Source of the DNA: a virus | Reading direction: 5' to 3' (one strand) | IMG/VR virus record: IMGVR_UViG_3300032053_000534 | Location: 1-23,566 of that record | DNA length: 23,566 nt | Shown: positions 6,494 to 14,517 of the stretch, in pieces | Numbering within the stretch: the stretch's first letter is position 1 | Layout of the letters: each line of letters opens with the position of its first letter | Notes under the pieces: model-generated | What the model saw: the letters and a program-made list of their open reading frames with translations, nothing else | The model's database searches: none | Told to the model about the DNA's origin: nothing | Program-made: the position numbers and the translations under genes

Positions 6494-7678
6494 CTAAGCC
6501 GCCACCGTCTTCATCGACTCGACACCACGCTCGACGTCTGCCGCCATGCGGGCCAGGTCTTCCTGCGCCGTGTCGTCGTCAAGCTCGCCCTCTGCAAGAG
6601 CAGCCAGGTGGTTCTCGCAGTCCTCGATGATCGACTCGAAGAACGCGCCGAGCTGCACCCGGTCGTCGTCGCCGTCGAGATCGACTGCCTCGTCCTCGGC
6701 TACGCCCGCCTCCGTCTGGAGGACACCCAGAATGCTCTGGCAGATCGAAGTGCAGGAGTCGCGCATCGACTCAAGGCCCTCGATCAGCGCCGCGTGACGA
6801 TCGACCGCGTTGGCCTCGGTCGAATCACCGGTCAGGCTCTCCTCAAGGTTCTTGAGGTCGTTGACCAGGCTGCCGAGACCCTTGTTCGACGACTCGGCCA
6901 TGAGACGACGGGCGCGGCCGATCGTCGGGGTCGCCGACTCCGACATCTTCAGGATCTGCTTGCCCTTGGGCGCGTCGTCCTCATCGCCGTCCTCGTCCTT
7001 GTCGTCGTCCTTGTCGTCGTCCTCGTCCTTGTCGTCGTCCGACTTCTTCTTCTTGGACTTCTTCTGGTAACGGGCGAAGGGGTTGTCGTCCGCGTCGTTG
7101 TCGTCGGTCTCCATGACCGACTGGAGCTGGCTGGTCACGCTCTCCAGCGTGGCATCGTAGGCGTCGGCGAGCACCGCGTAGGCGTCGATGACAGCCTTGT
7201 ACTCGTCCTCACCGAGCTGCTCGGTGTTCGCGTAGTAGGACTCGATCACGTCCGTCGCGCGGCTGACCAGCTCCTCACGAGCGGCCTCAGCCTCGGCGAT
7301 CGCGTTCTGCGTCTCGACGTCATCGCTCTCCTGCTTCTTCTGCAGCAGGAACGCAGGGAGCTTCTTCTTGCCGTGCGCCTCTTCGACCGACTCGCCGTCG
7401 GTGTACTCGTCCTCAGCCTTGGCCGTGCCCTGGCTGGTCGTGTCCGGCCGAACAGGAACGTTGACGCGCCAACCGGCGGCCTTGTCGTTCACCGAGACCG
7501 CATAGCCGGCCTCCTTGGGCTCGTCCTGACCCTGGGGCGGGCCGGCATAGTCGCCACCCCGATTATCAGGCTCCCGCACCTGAGGCTGCTTGGTCGACGG
7601 ACCCGCATCCTCCTGCAGAAGGTTGAACTCGCGGAGATCCTCCTCCAGCGAGGGAAGCGGGGCGTGGTTATACAACAT
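6494..7678 (-). CDS. Acidic probable prohead core / internal virion protein, 394 aa
   Basis: No domain is recognised. The protein has a Gly/Pro-rich N-terminal third, a helical segment (about 120-190), a Lys patch (KKSKKKK, 206-212) followed by an almost pure Asp/Glu/Lys tract (213-236), then a helical acidic C-terminal part. Its place between portal and protease matches T4 genes 67 and 68, and gp67 is also a highly acidic prohead core protein. A role as core component digested during maturation is therefore inferred from position and composition, not from similarity I can show. LLQE (20-23) fits the T4 protease cleavage rule. The ATG at 7678 follows the upstream stop by 4 nt, with GGGAG 8 nt before it. 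Confidence 0.72.
   Translation of the reverse strand: MLYNHAPLPSLEEDLREFNLLQEDAGPSTKQPQVREPDNRGGDYAGPPQGQDEPKEAGYAVSVNDKAAGWRVNVPVRPDTTSQGTAKAEDEYTDGESVEEAHGKKKLPAFLLQKKQESDDVETQNAIAEAEAAREELVSRATDVIESYYANTEQLGEDEYKAVIDAYAVLADAYDATLESVTSQLQSVMETDDNDADDNPFARYQKKSKKKKSDDDKDEDDDKDDDKDEDGDEDDAPKGKQILKMSESATPTIGRARRLMAESSNKGLGSLVNDLKNLEESLTGDSTEANAVDRHAALIEGLESMRDSCTSICQSILGVLQTEAGVAEDEAVDLDGDDDRVQLGAFFESIIEDCENHLAALAEGELDDDTAQEDLARMAADVERGVESMKTVAA
6970..7055. repeat. In-gene GTC/CTC trinucleotide-rich tandem tract
   Basis: Units such as GTCGTCC, CTCGTCC and TTGTCGTC repeat imperfectly and encode the Asp/Glu/Lys tract and adjoining Lys patch of the acidic core-like protein on the minus strand. 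Such tracts change length easily by slippage. Confidence 0.6.
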
Positions 7679-7682
7679 GATC

Positions 7683-8531
7683 TTACTCCCGGTCCGTGTT
7701 GGAGGCCGCGATCTGGCTCAAGAACTTCGCGCCAGTGATAAGGTAGTCAGCGACGGACAGTACGGACTCGTATACTGCCGCAATCTCTGATTCGTTGTCC
7801 GATTCGACGTTCAAGAGCGCCGAGATCGCATTCGTGATGTCGTTAGCGATGTCACCAGCGACTGACGATACACCAGGATCGGCTGGCATTGTATCGATTG
7901 TTCGCAAAGCCGCGGCGGCAGTGCCAGCCGACTCCTTGAGTCGAAGGACTAGGTCCTGATACGACTCGCGAAGTACGTTCGGTCCGTCCGTGTGCGGAGC
8001 AGGCGCGGTGAGAAGCGATCCGTTGAAATGCTCGCTGACAATGCTGTGCCACCAAGCGTTCCGATTGATCGCGCGAAGCGCGACCTCAGTAACGACTCGC
8101 CGCTGCAGATCACCGCTCGTGTCGAGCGCTTCGGTCATCGAGCTGATCATGGGGTCGAGACTATCGTAATCTTCGGCCATGATCCGGTCTACTGCGGCGG
8201 CGGCTGTGTGAAACAACTCAGCACCGATGTCAGGCGCCGGAGTTGTCGACTCAAAAACAGTCGAGCGACCAAGCGAACACTGGCCGAGCTTATTGGCGCG
8301 CCACTCAACGCGAACCAGATTGCCGTCAGTTGTGCGAGCAACGGCGTGATGCGCGAAGGTCGCCACAATCGCAGCAGGACCGTGCTTCCAATCGGAAGAC
8401 TCGACAAGCTGCTTGACGCTGACAAGCCGCTCTTCGAGCGAGTTCTCACGCAGACGTGCAACGCCATCGTCTGCGCGCCTCGCGGAGCGCAGCGATTCAA
8501 TCACGGTCGCTTGCTTGAGTTGAACAGCCAT
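7683..8531 (-). CDS. Hypothetical head-operon protein, 282 aa
   Basis: The product begins MAVQLKQATVIESLRSARRA. It is predicted mostly helical, with a basic N-terminal third and an acidic C-terminal third (LLNVESDNESEIAAVYESVL near 240-260). No family is recognised. It sits directly downstream of the portal gene and 4 nt before the acidic core-like gene, the place of T4 gene 67/68, so a head assembly or core role is likely by context. GGAAGGAAAC immediately before the ATG at 8531 supports the start. It has no Cys-rich or membrane segments. Confidence 0.7.
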   Translation of the reverse strand: MAVQLKQATVIESLRSARRADDGVARLRENSLEERLVSVKQLVESSDWKHGPAAIVATFAHHAVARTTDGNLVRVEWRANKLGQCSLGRSTVFESTTPAPDIGAELFHTAAAAVDRIMAEDYDSLDPMISSMTEALDTSGDLQRRVVTEVALRAINRNAWWHSIVSEHFNGSLLTAPAPHTDGPNVLRESYQDLVLRLKESAGTAAAALRTIDTMPADPGVSSVAGDIANDITNAISALLNVESDNESEIAAVYESVLSVADYLITGAKFLSQIAASNTDRE

Positions 8532-8587
8532 GTTTCCTTCCCAGTAGGTGTAAGGCCGAAACCTCTCACCGTCAAGGACCTGTGTGA

Positions 8588-11500
8588 TTAGAACCTACGC
8601 GCGGCCGATGGAAGAGCAGAAACATGACCGTTGCTGTTGCGCAGTGCGAGGCTACGCAGATCGTTCACCAGTCCGATAGCCTGCCCAACCTTATCGGACA
8701 ACGACTTATCGTTCTCCATCAGCCCGTGAATCTGATCAACCAGTCGTTGGTGATTCTGGCGCGACATCTTATCGCGCTTCTCTTCGAGCCGTTGAACGGC
8801 GTCGTAGTTACGAATCTGCTCGCTGCGACTAGGTGGCGCAAACGGCATTGACGCTGACGGAGGAGGTGGCGGCGCACCAACAGGCGCACCAGCAGGCGCA
8901 GCGCCGGGCGCGCCTTGAACGCCGGGCGCACCCGGTTGCACCTGGCCCATCGGATCGGCGGCAATCGGAGGCGCAGACATGAGTGCCTGCTGTTTCTGCT
9001 GCATTTCGGCCTGATGCATGGCCTCGTTATCCGACTGTGTCTCGATCGCCGCGATTTCTTCGTCGGAGAGCTTGAAGACGTGCTCTCGAATCCACCGCAT
9101 CGAGACGTAGGGCTGCACACGCGACGCGAAGTCAGCGCGAGCGTTCTTGACCTCCATCGCCGCGAGTTCATAGATGCCCGAAGGCACAGTCATGCAGACC
9201 TCAAAATCGGTCTGCCACGCGTTCGGGTAACCACGAGCTGCTTGATCAATGCGGACGAGCCGCTCGATCCCGTTACGCAGCTCCTTCTGCACCTGAAGCG
9301 TTACACGAGCGGCGCGGACGTCTTCGGACGAAAGGATCGCCTTGCCTTGGATCGGTGCATCCTGGCCGAGATAAGCGCGGGGCACCTTCAGCGCGCCGTG
9401 CAGCTTGCGCTGGAAATAGCCGACGTCGTCAATGTTCTGGTAGTCGGGGCCTGCTAGCACTTCGACGCGCGCGAGATTACGGCCGTCGGAAACGGCAATC
9501 ACGTAATCTTCATCCATGGAGTTCTTTACGAACACACCGGCTGATGTAGCGAACGTGTGTGTTTCGTCGACGGTAATGCAGTACGTGTCCTCACGCTCTG
9601 CGAGCCACTCGACCGAGACGACCTTGTGGTTGTCGCACGGAGCGAGCTGCTTGAAGTCGGCGAAGCTCTTGAACCCAAGGTCGCGCGCCATCCACCGGAG
9701 CATCTCGCGGTGGACGTTCTTGATCTTCTTCGTTTTGTTCGGGTTCGCCTTCTTCAGCAGCTCGACAAATCCGCATTCGTTCGCGATGGCCGCGATCCTC
9801 GGCGCGCCAGCGTCGGGTTCTTCCGCGACAAGAGCGCGAATCGCGTCGACGAACTCGTCTGAGTAAACGAGCTTGTTCTTCTCACTCACGGACGCACGGT
9901 TCTCGGGCACCGCCCAAAACGCGAGTCGGCCGGCTCGGCGGATCGTGTTATCGGCCTTGTGCTTCTTGGAGGCGTTGTATCGACGGATGTACTGACCTGA
10001 GTCGCGCGCACGGTTCTGTTCGCTCGTGCGAGCGCGCTTCTCTTCGGAGATGTTGTAGGCGGTGATGTTCCTCGCCGCAACCGCTCTCATCCGCTGATCG
10101 AGGTCTGGATCAGCTCGACGCGCTGCTGCTACCGCATTACCGCCATTGAAACCGGCCTCCCGATGAAGTGCAAGATGCGCCTCCCACTCCATGAGCTGGA
10201 GATTCTTCGGCGAGTTATTGAGCGGATTGAAGTCAACGTGGTGTGTGACGCGCCCGTCCCCCACGACCTTACCGAGTAGGGTCTTCGCAACGACCCTGTG
10301 CGTGTAGAACGATCGCTTCGCAGCAGGGTCGTAAACCAACTCGTAGCCGTCGAGCGTATCGCCGACCTTCTTGTCACTCACACGCCGACGGAAAGGCATG
10401 AGCGAATCACCTGGCTTCAGTGACCCGGCTTCGACGAACTCGCCATTACGTCGAATGAACTTGTGGTCCGGCGTCGCCTTGATCGACTCGCCGTTGTCGA
10501 GGGTGACCTTGACGATCTGTGCATCACAACGAGTCTTGCCAGCCCAGACCACCTTCCCTGGAGTAAGGGCGCCTTCGCGCGAGAGGTCGGTCGAGTAGAT
10601 CCACTGCTCCTCACCGCGCTCGAACGCAGCGGCGAGTTCGACCATGTCCCGCTCCGACCCGTCAAGGAGCGGCACCTTGGTCGCTGCCGCCAGACAGAGC
10701 GGGTTATATCGCATGTCCAGCCGACCAGTTCGTGGGTCGACCATGGACTTCTTCTTCAGATCGCGCTTCTGCTTCTGCAGAAAGGCTTCGCGCTTCGCAG
10801 GCGGAACGTCGGTGACGTCTACGTAGAAGGCGTTTCGTGCTGGAGAGCGTGTGAGCTTATAGATCATCACCGCGTCTTCGAGCATGACAAGACGCTTCCA
10901 GATCCAGCGAGCAGGTTCCTGCACCGCCGCCCCGTAAGGAGATCTACGCGCATGACCACGTAGACGGAACTGAACGATCTGCCAGTCCTCGAAGAGCGCG
11001 ACATGGGCAGGCACTTCAGATTGCCCAGCGAGCATTCGGCGTAGTTCGTCCTGCTCGGCAGTAAATCGTCCAGAGATGTCCTGGACGAAGCCGATCAATG
11101 TCCCGTCAAGCCGCTCAACCCGGCGGACCGTCGGCGCGGGAAGGTGATTCAAGCCGACGACGCCGTTCTCGGTGACGAGCACTTCCTCGAAGTCATTGCC
11201 CATTGAGCAAAGACCGAAGGCAAGACTGAACGCGTCGTCCTCAAGACGAAGCCGACGCTTCAGCATGGCGTTAGCAGACCCGACGATCGCAGCGTCGCGC
11301 GAAGTTACCCAAATAGTGCGACCGTTGTCAGCATTAGGCTGCGTCGCGTCTGAGGCGAAGTACTCGATCGCAGTACGAATGTCTGGGTAGTCTTGCATAG
11401 CCTCATAGTCCGCATAGCGGTCCATGAGGTTCTGGCTGATCGAGAGCAGACCACCGACGTCTTCGCGACCCCACACGGAATAAATCGAGGCGGGGGAGTT

Positions 11501-11602
11501 CCGCATCGCCTGCGCTGACGGCGACTCGGCGGCGATGCGGTCTTCGCGCTCCGCATCGAAGAGCGTTCGGAGCGACTTGAGAACATTGTCGCGAAGGCCC
11601 AT
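8588..11602 (-). CDS. Portal protein, T4 gp20-like, with an in-frame intein
   Basis: The translated 1004 residues are N-extein (1-302), intein (303-694) and C-extein (695-1004), giving a 612-residue mature portal. Portal features are a helical N-terminus, ILxxSQ-like LLSISQNLMDRYADYEAM (52-69), DYPDIRTAIEYF (71-82), and after the junction SMDEDYVIAVSDGRNLARVE (695-714) and DDVGYFQRKLHGALKVPRAY (725-744), equivalent to the E-D-Y-W and Y-F-x-K-K-L-Y-x-x-L-x-V-P motifs of gp20. The C-terminal region has a Gln/Pro/Ala-rich linker (860-925) and a coiled coil. It forms the dodecameric DNA-entry vertex and starts prohead assembly. The ATG at 11602 is 7 nt after the upstream stop. The intein splits the most conserved part, so splicing must be efficient for head assembly. 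Confidence 0.9.
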   Translation of the reverse strand: MGLRDNVLKSLRTLFDAEREDRIAAESPSAQAMRNSPASIYSVWGREDVGGLLSISQNLMDRYADYEAMQDYPDIRTAIEYFASDATQPNADNGRTIWVTSRDAAIVGSANAMLKRRLRLEDDAFSLAFGLCSMGNDFEEVLVTENGVVGLNHLPAPTVRRVERLDGTLIGFVQDISGRFTAEQDELRRMLAGQSEVPAHVALFEDWQIVQFRLRGHARRSPYGAAVQEPARWIWKRLVMLEDAVMIYKLTRSPARNAFYVDVTDVPPAKREAFLQKQKRDLKKKSMVDPRTGRLDMRYNPLCLAAATKVPLLDGSERDMVELAAAFERGEEQWIYSTDLSREGALTPGKVVWAGKTRCDAQIVKVTLDNGESIKATPDHKFIRRNGEFVEAGSLKPGDSLMPFRRRVSDKKVGDTLDGYELVYDPAAKRSFYTHRVVAKTLLGKVVGDGRVTHHVDFNPLNNSPKNLQLMEWEAHLALHREAGFNGGNAVAAARRADPDLDQRMRAVAARNITAYNISEEKRARTSEQNRARDSGQYIRRYNASKKHKADNTIRRAGRLAFWAVPENRASVSEKNKLVYSDEFVDAIRALVAEEPDAGAPRIAAIANECGFVELLKKANPNKTKKIKNVHREMLRWMARDLGFKSFADFKQLAPCDNHKVVSVEWLAEREDTYCITVDETHTFATSAGVFVKNSMDEDYVIAVSDGRNLARVEVLAGPDYQNIDDVGYFQRKLHGALKVPRAYLGQDAPIQGKAILSSEDVRAARVTLQVQKELRNGIERLVRIDQAARGYPNAWQTDFEVCMTVPSGIYELAAMEVKNARADFASRVQPYVSMRWIREHVFKLSDEEIAAIETQSDNEAMHQAEMQQKQQALMSAPPIAADPMGQVQPGAPGVQGAPGAAPAGAPVGAPPPPPSASMPFAPPSRSEQIRNYDAVQRLEEKRDKMSRQNHQRLVDQIHGLMENDKSLSDKVGQAIGLVNDLRSLALRNSNGHVSALPSAARRF
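9521..10696 (-). mobile_element. Intein with HNH homing endonuclease inside the portal gene, 392 aa
   Basis: The splice boundaries are Cys303 of the precursor (CLAAATKVPLLDG, block A) and Asn694, followed by Ser695 (TFATSAGVFVKN|S). Block B is GESIKATPDHKF with the T-x-x-H motif; block F is TYCITVDETHTFATSAG. Between them lies an HNH endonuclease, THHVDFNPLNNSPKNLQL (453-470) with a His further on (EAHLALHR). After it comes a basic helical region (about 485-580) that could bind DNA. The penultimate residue is Lys where most inteins have His, which can slow Asn cyclisation, though natural inteins without this His exist. Insertion is between Leu302 and Ser695, just before the conserved M-x-E-D-Y motif of the portal. 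Homing into intein-free relatives is inferred from family knowledge. Confidence 0.9.
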
Positions 11603-11609
11603 TCGGCTC

Positions 11610-12764
11610 CTACGAAGTCGCGAGGAAGACCCCGCCAGCTACGAAGGTATCAGAGGCTACAGGAGATAGCGAGAGGCAACGCGTCGAGTTATGGCACACA
11701 ATGCCATCAACTACGAGGTTACCCGTCTCAGTGGTCACGTCAAAGACTCGATATGGCTGCGTCATGTCCGGCTTCGGCGCGACCGTAACCCAGACGGTAC
11801 CGGGTGAATGGCTGGTCAAAACGGCGAGCGACTTCAGACTAAAGCCAGGGAAGGTGCTGATCACCCGATCCCCTACCTTGAGCGTGTAGGCGTCGACGTA
11901 TCCGCGATCGACTGTAAGTATCTGATGCTCTGGAGTTACCCGAAGCGTCGCGTGATTACTGAAGCCGATTTTGAGAACTGGTGCAGCCTTCTTGGTCAAC
12001 CAGGCGTTTGCGACCGCGACGTTCCGTAGGCTCTGTGACTTCTCGTCGTATCCAATGAGTGGGCGCCAGATTCCCTCGGCAGCATACAGATCAATCGCCA
12101 TGGGGCGCACCATAGCGCCCTCGGCTACGTAGACCTGCGAGGTCGACGCGAAGCAATGGCCTTGCTCGACTGAGGCCACTGCGTGATTACGTGACCGCTT
12201 GAATCCAGCCAAGAGCTTCTCGGCTGCTGCGAGCGCGGCGCCAAGCCCGGTCTTACGCACCTGGTGCGATAGATCGTGGAATACGACCTTGAGGTTCGAC
12301 GGATCGGCGTTGGTCTTGTCTTTGTCGACGAAACAGACCGACTCTCCTGGCTGAAGACGCCGACCGAGCATGTGCTCAGCTACTAGCCGACTGATCGGCC
12401 GCCACCGACGGCGATCAGACTCGGCCAGAGCGTCACAGTGCCACGAACCTGGATCTAGATAATGCAGATAGCCGTCGGTCCGACGGGTGTAGAACGCCAG
12501 AAGTGAGTCACCGACCTGAAGATCCTTCGCAGCCTTCCTGGACTTCTGCAGCAGGAAGATCTGGTCAGGACTTGCCTTGATTACCGTCTTATCGTCGAGC
12601 GTGACATCAAGTACGTCAACATCGTGTTCGACAAGCGTAGGCTTCACTACGCCAACGGTAGGCCGCGTACCATCCCAGGAGATCACTTGGGTCTCAGACC
12701 CTGCATACTTGAAGAGCGCATTCGGCCCCTGCAGGGTGGCGAGACTCGTCCACTCGTCGAGCAT
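11610..12764 (-). CDS. Degenerate Hint/HNH protein interrupted by a mini-intein, 384 aa
   Basis: Residues 1-203 plus 360-384 together make one intein-like unit. Block A is YAGSETQVISWDG (20-32), with Tyr where Cys1 belongs. Block B is DDKTVIKASPDQIFLL (57-72), where T-x-x-H has become S-x-x-Q. An HNH-like stretch, ESVCFVDKDKTNADPSNLKV (141-160), has the His-His pair replaced by Cys-Phe. NHAVASVE (193-200) and TRCLSLSPVASDTFVAGG (361-378) form block F. The end FLATS has Ala-Thr in place of His-Asn. All three splice-critical sites are therefore lost. The short N-terminal flank MLDEWTSLATLQGPNALFK may be all that remains of an original host protein. Residues 204-359 are a separate, intact mini-intein. 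ATG and the upstream TGA overlap as TGATG. Any role beyond carrying the inner intein is unknown. Confidence 0.75.
   Translation of the reverse strand: MLDEWTSLATLQGPNALFKYAGSETQVISWDGTRPTVGVVKPTLVEHDVDVLDVTLDDKTVIKASPDQIFLLQKSRKAAKDLQVGDSLLAFYTRRTDGYLHYLDPGSWHCDALAESDRRRWRPISRLVAEHMLGRRLQPGESVCFVDKDKTNADPSNLKVVFHDLSHQVRKTGLGAALAAAEKLLAGFKRSRNHAVASVEQGHCFASTSQVYVAEGAMVRPMAIDLYAAEGIWRPLIGYDEKSQSLRNVAVANAWLTKKAAPVLKIGFSNHATLRVTPEHQILTVDRGYVDAYTLKVGDRVISTFPGFSLKSLAVLTSHSPGTVWVTVAPKPDMTQPYRVFDVTTETGNLVVDGIVCHNSTRCLSLSPVASDTFVAGGVFLATS
11688..12155 (-). mobile_element. Intact mini-intein nested in the degenerate intein, 156 aa
   Basis: Residues 204-359 of the 384-residue product carry every splicing element: Cys1 in CFASTSQVYVAEG (block A, same spacing as the portal intein), T-x-x-H in LRVTPEHQIL (block B), RVFDVTTETGNLVVDGIV (block F), and the end CHN followed by Ser360. 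There is no endonuclease domain, and 156 residues is near the minimum for a splicing intein. Removal would join ...VASVEQGH to STRCLSLSPV..., which restores an uninterrupted C-terminal Hint segment in the host protein. That the flanks rejoin into a recognisable block F is the main support for nesting rather than two inteins side by side. Confidence 0.78.
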
Positions 12765-13030
12765 CAGTTACGACTGATGCGGTTACCTGGATACCGCATC
12801 GGCGGCTCTTCGTCGTCGTGACCGCACTGATCACAAGACGGGCCATTTGGCTCGATCGCAGCGACGAGCTTGCTCTCTGCTGCGATCGCGAGCTTGATGT
12901 TCGTAGCCGAGATCGGATCGATCTTGACGCGATAGGTCGCTCCGAACGGAGAGACCAACACAAGCGTGTCGGTCACTCCGGTCGCGGCGATCTCTGTCTC
13001 GAACGACGTAAGAAGCAGTGGATGGTTCAT
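12764..13030 (-). CDS. Small hypothetical protein with Cys pair, 88 aa
   Basis: The product starts MNHPLLLTSFETEIAATGVT. The first two thirds look like a beta-rich fold (TLVLVSPFGATYRVKIDPIS), with an Ala-rich helix after it. The C-terminus carries CDQCGHDD (75-82), a possible half zinc-binding site, then a Pro/Arg-rich tail. No family is recognised. AGGAACTC precedes the ATG at 13030. The stop codon overlaps the start of the Hint/HNH gene (TGATG), so the two are coupled. Confidence 0.7.
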   Translation of the reverse strand: MNHPLLLTSFETEIAATGVTDTLVLVSPFGATYRVKIDPISATNIKLAIAAESKLVAAIEPNGPSCDQCGHDDEEPPMRYPGNRISRN

Positions 13031-13041
13031 GAGTTCCTATT

Positions 13042-14079
13042 CTACGTGGCCGAGATTCCGTGAGACAGCCAAGAAAACGCACGCGCTCGCAGATCCGCGC
13101 CTGGACCGAAGGTCGAAACCTCCCACGCCCCCTGCCGCTTCGACCGGTTGGTCCGGTCGTGATCTACGAAGTAAGCCACGCAGTTGTAGAGCGCCCACTC
13201 GGTCTTACCGGCAACAGCAGCCCCCGGGCAGCCGCCCTCAAAGAGCGTAATGAGCTGCTCCCGCGCATGCAGCGCCTGCGGACTCGTCCTACGCTCGACG
13301 ATATTGCCCGTCTCGTCGCGCTCAACGATGTCCGGGAACATATTCTCGACGAAGTCCTGTGCGCGCTGCACCGACACGTCGCGCTTCGCCAGGTAGCGGT
13401 AGATGTTAGTCGCTCGCTTCCAGTATTCGTCGTTCTTGGCGAGCACCTTATGCGCGTTGTGAACGTACTTCTTAGCGTTCTTCGTGTGCCGAATCCGGAC
13501 ACGACCGTCATGCCGGGTCGTGTGCTGAATGCCCGAGTTCGAGAGCACGCGCCAGTTGACGAAGATCGCCTCGATGTTGCTGGAGCCATCATGCGTGTTG
13601 GTCAGCAGAATGTGCCGCTCGACCGGATCGCCCGGGACGATCTCCAGCATCTTCGGCATGGCCGCGAGCATGAACACACGGTTGCCGTAGAGGCCAGCAC
13701 GCCCGGCGCTCTCAATGCACGCCGCGTTCACGCCGAGCGCCTTATCGAAGAACTCGAACGCTTCAATGTTCTGCACCACCTCGTAACGGGCGCCAACCGT
13801 CCCCTGATAGGAGCTGACGCGAGCAGGCTTCTCGTCAACGATTGTGTCACGCACGCTGACGGTCATCCACTTCTCTGGGTTGTGGAGCTGCCCGACGTCC
13901 ATGCCGTCCTTGCCCGGCTGGGCCATCTGCGGCACCTTGATCACCAGGTCGTCGAGCCCAGCGACCTTTGCCGCCTTGGCAACGCTCAGGCGTGCCTCTG
14001 CACCTTCGATCCGAGTTCCGTTCTTCAGCCATGGATACGGGAACTGCGAACGATCAGGACGATCGATTTCGACTTCCAC
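13042..14079 (-). CDS. DUF932 family protein, 345 aa
   Basis: This matches the phage/plasmid DUF932 family (TIGR03299-like): ARYEVVQNIEAFEFFDKALG (98-117), ESAGRAGLYGNRVFMLAAMP (123-142), an HILLTNTHDGSSNIEAIFVN-like core (156-175) and RIRHTKNAKKYVHNAHKVLA (195-214). Length fits the family. Biochemical function is not known; members are common on phages and plasmids. The start is GTG at 14079 with AGGAGG 4 nt upstream. Near residues 275-300 the sequence GGCPGAAVAGKTEWALYNCV resembles the conserved C-terminal helix of the family. It sits 11 nt upstream of the small Cys-pair gene in the same leftward transcript. Confidence 0.85.
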   Translation of the reverse strand: MEVEIDRPDRSQFPYPWLKNGTRIEGAEARLSVAKAAKVAGLDDLVIKVPQMAQPGKDGMDVGQLHNPEKWMTVSVRDTIVDEKPARVSSYQGTVGARYEVVQNIEAFEFFDKALGVNAACIESAGRAGLYGNRVFMLAAMPKMLEIVPGDPVERHILLTNTHDGSSNIEAIFVNWRVLSNSGIQHTTRHDGRVRIRHTKNAKKYVHNAHKVLAKNDEYWKRATNIYRYLAKRDVSVQRAQDFVENMFPDIVERDETGNIVERRTSPQALHAREQLITLFEGGCPGAAVAGKTEWALYNCVAYFVDHDRTNRSKRQGAWEVSTFGPGADLRARAFSWLSHGISAT

Positions 14080-14112
14080 AGGGCCTCCTGGGGATTTCCC
14101 CCCAGATAGGAT

Positions 14113-14499
14113 TTACCTCTCCCCGCGTAGTCGACCTGCGACAAACGGTTTTACGAGTCCTTCGTCGAGTAAGACCTTATTCACGGTGCGGTTATGATCG
14201 GACGGCAAGAAGATCTCCACCGCCCACCTATCTCGTTTCCTTGTGCGGTGCGCCAGGAGAAGAACCTCGTAACCCTCGACCAGTTCAGCTAGACGACGCT
14301 TAGCTGCCTCGACGTCTCTCCCATCTTGGAAGATGCCTTGGTCTGCGTCTACACCACTAAGACGCAGCGTAAGCAGCGCGAACGTGTTGAAGCCTTTGTC
14401 GACCGTCGCGACAACGGTATCACCGTTGATCACCTGGTTGATGAACGCACGGAAGTACCAAAGCCGACTGTCTTTGAGCGAGAAGTCGACGGGCGACAT
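14113..14499 (-). CDS. Staphylococcal-nuclease-like (SNase fold) protein, 128 aa
   Basis: The order of motifs fits the SNase family: FINQVINGDTVVATVDKGF (19-37), LTLRLSGVDADQ (43-54), EAAKRRLAELVEGYEVLLLA (64-83), KRDRWAVEIFLPSD (88-101) and VNKVLLDEGLVKPF (106-119). Family members cut DNA and RNA with Ca2+ or act as binding domains. By alignment with the S. aureus enzyme, the active-site Arg35, Asp40 and Arg87 have counterparts in Arg46, Asp51 and Arg91. The general base Glu43 falls at Gln54. The protein could therefore be a weak or dead nuclease. No signal peptide is present, so it acts inside the cell. The ATG at 14499 has a modest CGGAG 8 nt upstream. Confidence 0.78.
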   Translation of the reverse strand: MSPVDFSLKDSRLWYFRAFINQVINGDTVVATVDKGFNTFALLTLRLSGVDADQGIFQDGRDVEAAKRRLAELVEGYEVLLLAHRTRKRDRWAVEIFLPSDHNRTVNKVLLDEGLVKPFVAGRLRGER

Positions 14500-14517
14500 C
14501 AGTCAGCTCCGAAAGAC

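Noticed and set aside
4899-6497. Long plus-strand frame opposite the protease-scaffold gene
   Set aside because: The protease motifs and coiled coil are on the minus strand; this frame has no recognisable feature.
6608-7738. Plus-strand frame with hydrophobic Val/Leu-rich stretches
   Set aside because: The apparent membrane segments are the reverse of the GAC/GAG acidic tract in the real gene.
12153-12155. Reading CFASTSQVYV as block F of the outer unit, making two tandem inteins
   Set aside because: Its spacing fits block A exactly, the inner end CHN|S is canonical, and the sequence after Ser360 is a better block F for the outer unit.
13060-14109. Long plus-strand frame opposite the DUF932 gene
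   Set aside because: It is a shadow; the DUF932 motifs and AGGAGG site are on the minus strand.
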